Below, one piece after another: positions 7,877 to 11,805 of a DNA stretch of 11,805 nucleotides. The stretch spans positions 1-11,805 of the forward strand of contig CAMOEO010000057.1 in the NCBI GenBank assembly GCA_946612175.1, written 5' to 3'. Both the position numbers and the translations under genes were made by a program. Position 1 is the stretch's first letter, and each line of letters begins with the position of its first letter. Origin of the DNA: an uncultured Verrucomicrobiota bacterium (lineage in GTDB: Bacteria > Verrucomicrobiota > Kiritimatiellia > RFP12 > UBA3636). The notes beneath the pieces are model-generated. The model did no database searches and was not told where the DNA came from. It was given only the letters and a program-made list of their open reading frames with translations.

Positions 7877-7914
7877 GGATAGGATGGTCGGGATGGTTCA
7901 GATGGTCTGGATGG
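7875..7914 (-). repeat. Five CCAT units at exact 9-bp period ending on a start codon
   Basis: On the plus strand ATGG occurs at 7875, 7884, 7893, 7902 and 7911, each 9 bp apart. On the minus strand this is CCAT plus five variable bases, repeated, and the last unit's AT belongs to the ATG of the large gene starting at 7876. The spacers vary, so this is an imperfect minisatellite-like array. An in-frame TGA lies within it, so it is untranslated leader. It occupies the place where a ribosome binding site would be expected. Confidence 0.8.
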
Positions 7915-7933
7915 GTTTTTGCAATTTCTGCAC

Positions 7934-7949
7934 TGCTCGCACGCGAGCA
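7934..7949. promoter_or_regulatory. 16-bp perfect inverted repeat in the gap between the two GH2-like genes
   Basis: TGCTCGC and GCGAGCA are perfect 7-bp arms around AC. The site lies 16 bp past the stop of the upstream gene and 57 bp before the next start. No T-run follows directly on the minus strand (only GTGCAGAAATTGC, then A's and C's), which argues against a strong terminator. A dimeric-repressor operator or a processing hairpin is possible. No convincing -35/-10 pair was found in this gap. Confidence 0.4.
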
Positions 7950-7965
7950 ACCTTGTGCGAACGGT

Positions 7966-10900
7966 CTACCAGTAGATGAACAGGAACGGGTCGAAGGAGG
8001 AGTTCTCGGAGCGGTAGAGGGACCCCTTGGCGGCGAGGCGGGCGGAGGCTTCCAGCTCGGGGCCGATGGCCTTCTTTTCGTCGGAGACGTTGCACCAGAC
8101 GTAGTTGCCCTTGCTGCCGTTGCCGAGCTTGAAGGAGATCGTGTTGTCGCCCTTGCGCAGCCGGATCGGGACGACGTGCGAGTCGGGCTTGTTCTTTCCG
8201 TCGTAGGTTCGCAGGACCTCTTCGCCGTTCACCCAGACGATGCCGCGCCACTCGAGGCCGAACCGCATCACCGCGGGCCCTTCCGCCTTGCGCTCGAGGT
8301 GCGCCACGAGGTAGCTCGTGCCGAACTTGTTCTGCGCGACGAGGGGAATTTGCTTGAGGTCGACCAGGCCGTTCGTCTCGGACTGCAGGGTCGTCTCCCA
8401 CGAGATCCAGTCGCGGTCCGCCACGGCGGGCTCGTACTTCAGCCCCTCCGGCCGGAACTTGCGCGCGTGGTCGATCCTGCCGGTGCGGGCCTGCTCTTCG
8501 GCGTCCGCGTCGAAGACGGTGTCGACCATGGCCTTGGAGTCCTCCTTCGCGACGGGCCAGGGGCCGAGGACGCGGATGTCGCCCTTGAGGGGCTCGTAGT
8601 CGAGGCGGACGTCGATGTGCATCGCGCGGGCGAGCGTCGTCTCGTCCGGCTTCGCGCCCCAGGCGCCGAGGAGCAGCGCGTGGCGCCGCATCTGGTTGTC
8701 CAGCGTCTGCGCCCAGTTGCGGTGCGCGACCCAGTCCTTCGCTTCGCGGGCCCGGTCGGCCGGCGCAAAGAGCGGCACCTGGTCGAAGACGATGCGGCCG
8801 TCGTCCGACACCGCGACCGCGCCCTTCGGATCGACCTTCCAGCATTTCGCCGGGTGCAGCTCCGCGAAGGGGACGCCTTCGCGCAGGCGCAGCAGCGACG
8901 GCCCGACGTCCGCCATGCCCGGCAGCGCGCGGACGAAGTCCGGATCGGCGACGCGCCAGTGGAGGCGCTCGACGGTCGAGGTCTCCGAATGTTTGTCGTC
9001 CTTCCAGACAACCTGCTCCATCGTGCCGCGCGATGGCGCGAGGCCGGCCTCGGCGGCGATGGCGTCGCACCCGAGCAGCAGCGCGCGGCCGTCCTTGCCG
9101 ATGGCGCGCTCGACGTCGCGCAGGCGCGCCGTCGCGTTCGTCCCGCCGACGAGCAGGACGCCGCCGCGGAGCGTGTCGCCCGGCTTCCACGGCGCGGCGT
9201 CGAGGCCCATCATGTCGGCGAGGCGCTCGGCGTCCGCGCCGTGCACGAAGACCGGCGCCTCGGCGGTTGACCTGTCCGCGAGGAATTCGCGGAAGGTCGC
9301 GCGGGCGACGGCGGTCGCGGCGGGGCAGTCGTTCGTCGTTCCGGTGCCCACGCGCCCCTCGAAGTCGAGCGTGCAGAACGTGGCGGAGCCCTTGCCGGAG
9401 GTCAGGCGCAGCAGCGGCGAATACGAGTGGTCGAAGTCGCCGCGCACGAGCGGACGGAATCCGGCGCGTTGCGGGATGAGCAGCGACTCGGAGCAGAGCG
9501 CGTGCGTGTGCTTCCAGCGCCAGCCGCGGCCCTTCGTCGGGTAGTCGTTCTGGACGTGGCCCCAGTCGGGCCCGTAGGTCCACGCGTTCCCGTCGCGGAG
9601 CGGGAGCGGCATCCCGCGCCAGTAGGAGAGGTCCGTGTCGTCGACGCCGGAGAGGCCGACGTTCACGAGCGCGCGCGGCATCGAGTCCTCGAACTTGAAT
9701 CCCATCGCCTTCCAGGCATCCGGACTCTGGGCGAGGACCATCACCCGGCCGCCCTTCTCCACGAACGCGGCGAGGCGGTCGAGCCCGTCGGTGGCGTCGA
9801 GTCCGTCGAGCGCGCGGTGGCCGACCACGAGCGGCAGCTTCTCCTTTTCGCCCGCGTCGACGAGCGCCGCGAGCGAGTCGGCCGCACGCACGGAGACGCC
9901 ACAGGCGTCGAGCACGGGGCGGCTCTCGCCGCGCGGGTCGAAGAGGACGACCTCGCCGGCCGCGGCGGGTGCGGGCGTGGCGGGGTGGACGGAAAGATCG
10001 AACGAGTCGGCGCGGTCGTCCGGCAAAACCCGTTCGCCCTCAAAGGAGACTTCGAGGCGGTAGTCGGCGCGCTTTTCTGCCGCGGCGGGCGGCTCGATCG
10101 TGAGAGGCTCGAAGCGGATCTCGAATGGTGCGAGGGTGACGTCGCGCGAACCCTTCGCAACGGCCTTGCCCGTGGCGGGGTCCACGAGACGCCACGAGGC
10201 GGCGACCGTGGTCGGTTTCGAGCCGTCCCAGACGAAGACGAGCTGCTTCTCGATCTTCTCGCCCGCGGCGTAGGCGTGCGTCTTGTCGGTGAACCTGGGC
10301 GCGCCGCCGAGGAAGCAGACGAGGTCGCGGTTGGAGAGCTCGTGGTTGCGGAGCATCCAGTTGGCGGGGTCGTCGTCCCACTTCCACGAGTCGAGATACA
10401 TCGGGCTCGGGCCCTGGCCGAAGGCGCGCCAGCAGCGCGAGACGCGGTCGATGAGGAGCCCGTTGAACTCGCGGCCGAGCGGGGAGAAGTCGTAGAGCGT
10501 CTTGCGGCCGGGCGCCACCCAGCCGCCGTGCGTGTGCTTCGCGCAGCTGCGGGCGAACTCGAGATACCGCGCGAGCAGCCCGTCCTCCTCCTCGGCGTAG
10601 GCGCGCTCGCCGTAGACCTTCGCGAGCCACTCGGTCATCTGCGGTGTCTTGTGCACGTATCCGAACCAGACCGCGTAGTAGGGCGCGCCGAACTCGGCCG
10701 GGTAGCACGGGATCTCGCCGTGCTCCGCCCAGTGCGAATACCACTCCTCGCGCTCCTGCAGCGGGACGTAGTTGAAGTAGAAGTTGCAGTTGCCGACGTC
10801 GCCGATGTTGCCGTCGCCGTGCGAGAAGAAGAGCGTGCCGGGGTTGGCGTGCGGCCGCGCGACGTTCATGCACTGCGCGATGTCGACCTTGTTCGTGTCG

Positions 10901-11805
10901 CGGTGGCGGCCCATGTCGCACGCGCCCATCATCCACCAGGCGGCGCACATCATGTTCACGCCGACGCTCGCGCCGGCGACCGTCGGGAGGTTGCGGTGCG
11001 AGCGCGCCCAGTGCTCGACGCAGCGCTCGAACTGCGCGCGGACGAACGGGTCGGAGAGGATCTTCCCCTTGCGCTGCGCGATCGTCGGCGCGCCCGTGAA
11101 CATCTGGATGCCCGCGCGCGCGAGCGACTCCTGGAACGCGGCGTCCTCCTCGTGGCGCGACTCGTGCTGGTGCGTCGCGTAGACGAGGTTGAAGCCCGAC
11201 TTCTTCACGTCGGCGATCTCCTTCGGCAGCCCCTGCCGCCAGAAGCCGCGCCAGCGCTGCGGATGTCCGTTCGCCATCACGGTGCGGCCGTCGAGCCACT
11301 GCTCGCGGAAGCCGAAGACGAAGCGCCCGGGCGCGTCGCCCGCCTTGCCGCCCTTCAGGACCGGCTCCACGGTCGCGTTGTAGAGGTGCGGGTCGTCGAG
11401 CTCCCACGGGACGGCGTCCGCCCAGCCGCACGCCATCTCCACCGTGTTTGTGCCGGCCTTGAGCGCGACCGTCTTGCGCCACGTCTTCACGGGCCTGGCG
11501 CCGTCGCGCTCGCTGCGGAGCGCCTTCGTTTCCGGATCGCGGCCCTCGTCCTCCCAGACGCGCGCCACGAGCTCGACCTCCTGGTCGACGAGCGACGGCA
11601 CCTCGCAGCGCCACGTGACGCGCTTCTTGCGCCAGGAGGGGATCGCCCAGACGTTCTCGACGAACGCCGGCGAGCGGACGTTGAGCATCGCGGGCGAGTA
11701 GAAGAGGTCGCGGTTCTTGCAGTAGTCGTCGCGCCCGGCGTAGACGATCCCCGGCTCGCCGGTGCCGTAGCCGCGGTTCGTGACGAAGACGCGGATCTCG
11801 TTCGG
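7966..11805 (-). CDS. GH2-like multidomain glycoside hydrolase, paralogue of the next gene (5' end cut by window edge)
   Basis: The frame is open from the window edge to TAG at 7966, giving 1,279 residues. The ATG at 11688 is internal: codons before it encode sequence matching the paralogue (PNEIRVFVTNRGYGTG versus KNEIKVFATNRSFGTG), so about 130 N-terminal residues, probably with a signal peptide, are missing. In fragment numbering: end of the GH2 sugar-binding domain (1-60), Ig-like (60-170), TIM barrel (about 175-480), beta-sandwich (490-610), two glutamine-amidotransferase-like domains (about 618-845 and 848-1065), jelly roll with WVNGEEV (about 1070-1250), and tail SFDPFLFIYW at the end. 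In the barrel, AEFGAPYY carries nucleophile-like Glu371, while the acid/base position reads VGVNMM with no nearby Glu. Blocks such as DLVCFLGGAP and AGEKIEKQLVFVWDG are identical in the paralogue, showing tandem duplication. It is probably secreted. The substrate is unknown and activity unproven. Confidence 0.93.
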   Translation of the reverse strand, partial: PNEIRVFVTNRGYGTGEPGIVYAGRDDYCKNRDLFYSPAMLNVRSPAFVENVWAIPSWRKKRVTWRCEVPSLVDQEVELVARVWEDEGRDPETKALRSERDGARPVKTWRKTVALKAGTNTVEMACGWADAVPWELDDPHLYNATVEPVLKGGKAGDAPGRFVFGFREQWLDGRTVMANGHPQRWRGFWRQGLPKEIADVKKSGFNLVYATHQHESRHEEDAAFQESLARAGIQMFTGAPTIAQRKGKILSDPFVRAQFERCVEHWARSHRNLPTVAGASVGVNMMCAAWWMMGACDMGRHRDTNKVDIAQCMNVARPHANPGTLFFSHGDGNIGDVGNCNFYFNYVPLQEREEWYSHWAEHGEIPCYPAEFGAPYYAVWFGYVHKTPQMTEWLAKVYGERAYAEEEDGLLARYLEFARSCAKHTHGGWVAPGRKTLYDFSPLGREFNGLLIDRVSRCWRAFGQGPSPMYLDSWKWDDDPANWMLRNHELSNRDLVCFLGGAPRFTDKTHAYAAGEKIEKQLVFVWDGSKPTTVAASWRLVDPATGKAVAKGSRDVTLAPFEIRFEPLTIEPPAAAEKRADYRLEVSFEGERVLPDDRADSFDLSVHPATPAPAAAGEVVLFDPRGESRPVLDACGVSVRAADSLAALVDAGEKEKLPLVVGHRALDGLDATDGLDRLAAFVEKGGRVMVLAQSPDAWKAMGFKFEDSMPRALVNVGLSGVDDTDLSYWRGMPLPLRDGNAWTYGPDWGHVQNDYPTKGRGWRWKHTHALCSESLLIPQRAGFRPLVRGDFDHSYSPLLRLTSGKGSATFCTLDFEGRVGTGTTNDCPAATAVARATFREFLADRSTAEAPVFVHGADAERLADMMGLDAAPWKPGDTLRGGVLLVGGTNATARLRDVERAIGKDGRALLLGCDAIAAEAGLAPSRGTMEQVVWKDDKHSETSTVERLHWRVADPDFVRALPGMADVGPSLLRLREGVPFAELHPAKCWKVDPKGAVAVSDDGRIVFDQVPLFAPADRAREAKDWVAHRNWAQTLDNQMRRHALLLGAWGAKPDETTLARAMHIDVRLDYEPLKGDIRVLGPWPVAKEDSKAMVDTVFDADAEEQARTGRIDHARKFRPEGLKYEPAVADRDWISWETTLQSETNGLVDLKQIPLVAQNKFGTSYLVAHLERKAEGPAVMRFGLEWRGIVWVNGEEVLRTYDGKNKPDSHVVPIRLRKGDNTISFKLGNGSKGNYVWCNVSDEKKAIGPELEASARLAAKGSLYRSENSSFDPFLFIYW

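Noticed and set aside
7875..7914. CRISPR-like array
   Set aside because: The unit is only 9 bp with a 4-bp constant core, far too short for repeats and spacers, and no cas gene is present.
7898..9583. Minus-strand open frames in alternative phase within the upstream paralogue (also 10040-11614)
   Set aside because: They are Arg/Ala/Pro-rich products of the wrong phase. The overlapping frame is supported by homology to the neighbouring gene.
11686..11688. ATG at 11688 as the true start of the upstream paralogue
   Set aside because: The frame continues to the window edge, and the upstream codons align closely with residues 134 onward of the complete paralogue.

Overview
The window is a high-GC stretch in which all four recognisable protein genes lie on the minus strand, so transcription runs from high to low coordinates. 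Two genes are cut by the window ends. The cargo is large secreted glycoside-hydrolase-like proteins of about 1,400 residues plus an ABC exporter, with little intergenic DNA and mostly no Shine-Dalgarno sequence. This suggests a Gram-negative carbohydrate degrader of the PVC group (Kiritimatiellota, Lentisphaerota or Verrucomicrobiota). That placement is inferred from protein style and base composition; no taxonomic marker is present.

Layout in transcription order. (1) 11805-7966: a GH2-like multidomain protein missing its N-terminus. (2) 7965-7877: an 89-bp gap holding a 16-bp inverted repeat and a run of five CCAT units at exact 9-bp spacing that ends on the next start codon. (3) 7876-3671: a complete 1,401-residue paralogue with a signal peptide. 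(4) 3670-3556: a 115-bp gap with a candidate extended -10 promoter and a small hairpin. (5) 3555-1762 and 1765-1: the two half-transporters of a heterodimeric ABC exporter, joined by an ATGA overlap. The second is cut at the window edge.

The two large proteins share the same architecture over their visible length: GH2 sugar-binding beta-sandwich, Ig-like domain, GH2-type TIM barrel, another beta-sandwich, two successive glutamine-amidotransferase-like domains, a C-terminal jelly roll, and a short aromatic tail ending in FW or YW. By eye, both keep the GH2 nucleophile motif (AEFGAPYY) but have GVN where the family normally has GNE, so the usual acid/base glutamate is missing. This is the most interesting feature of the window: a tandem pair of very large, probably secreted, GH2-related proteins with an altered active site.

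The exporter pair looks like the YheI/YheH or TM287/288 type, with one canonical and one degenerate ATP site. No sequence evidence ties it to the glycosidase-like genes. The gap with its own promoter candidate leaves open whether it is co-transcribed with them.
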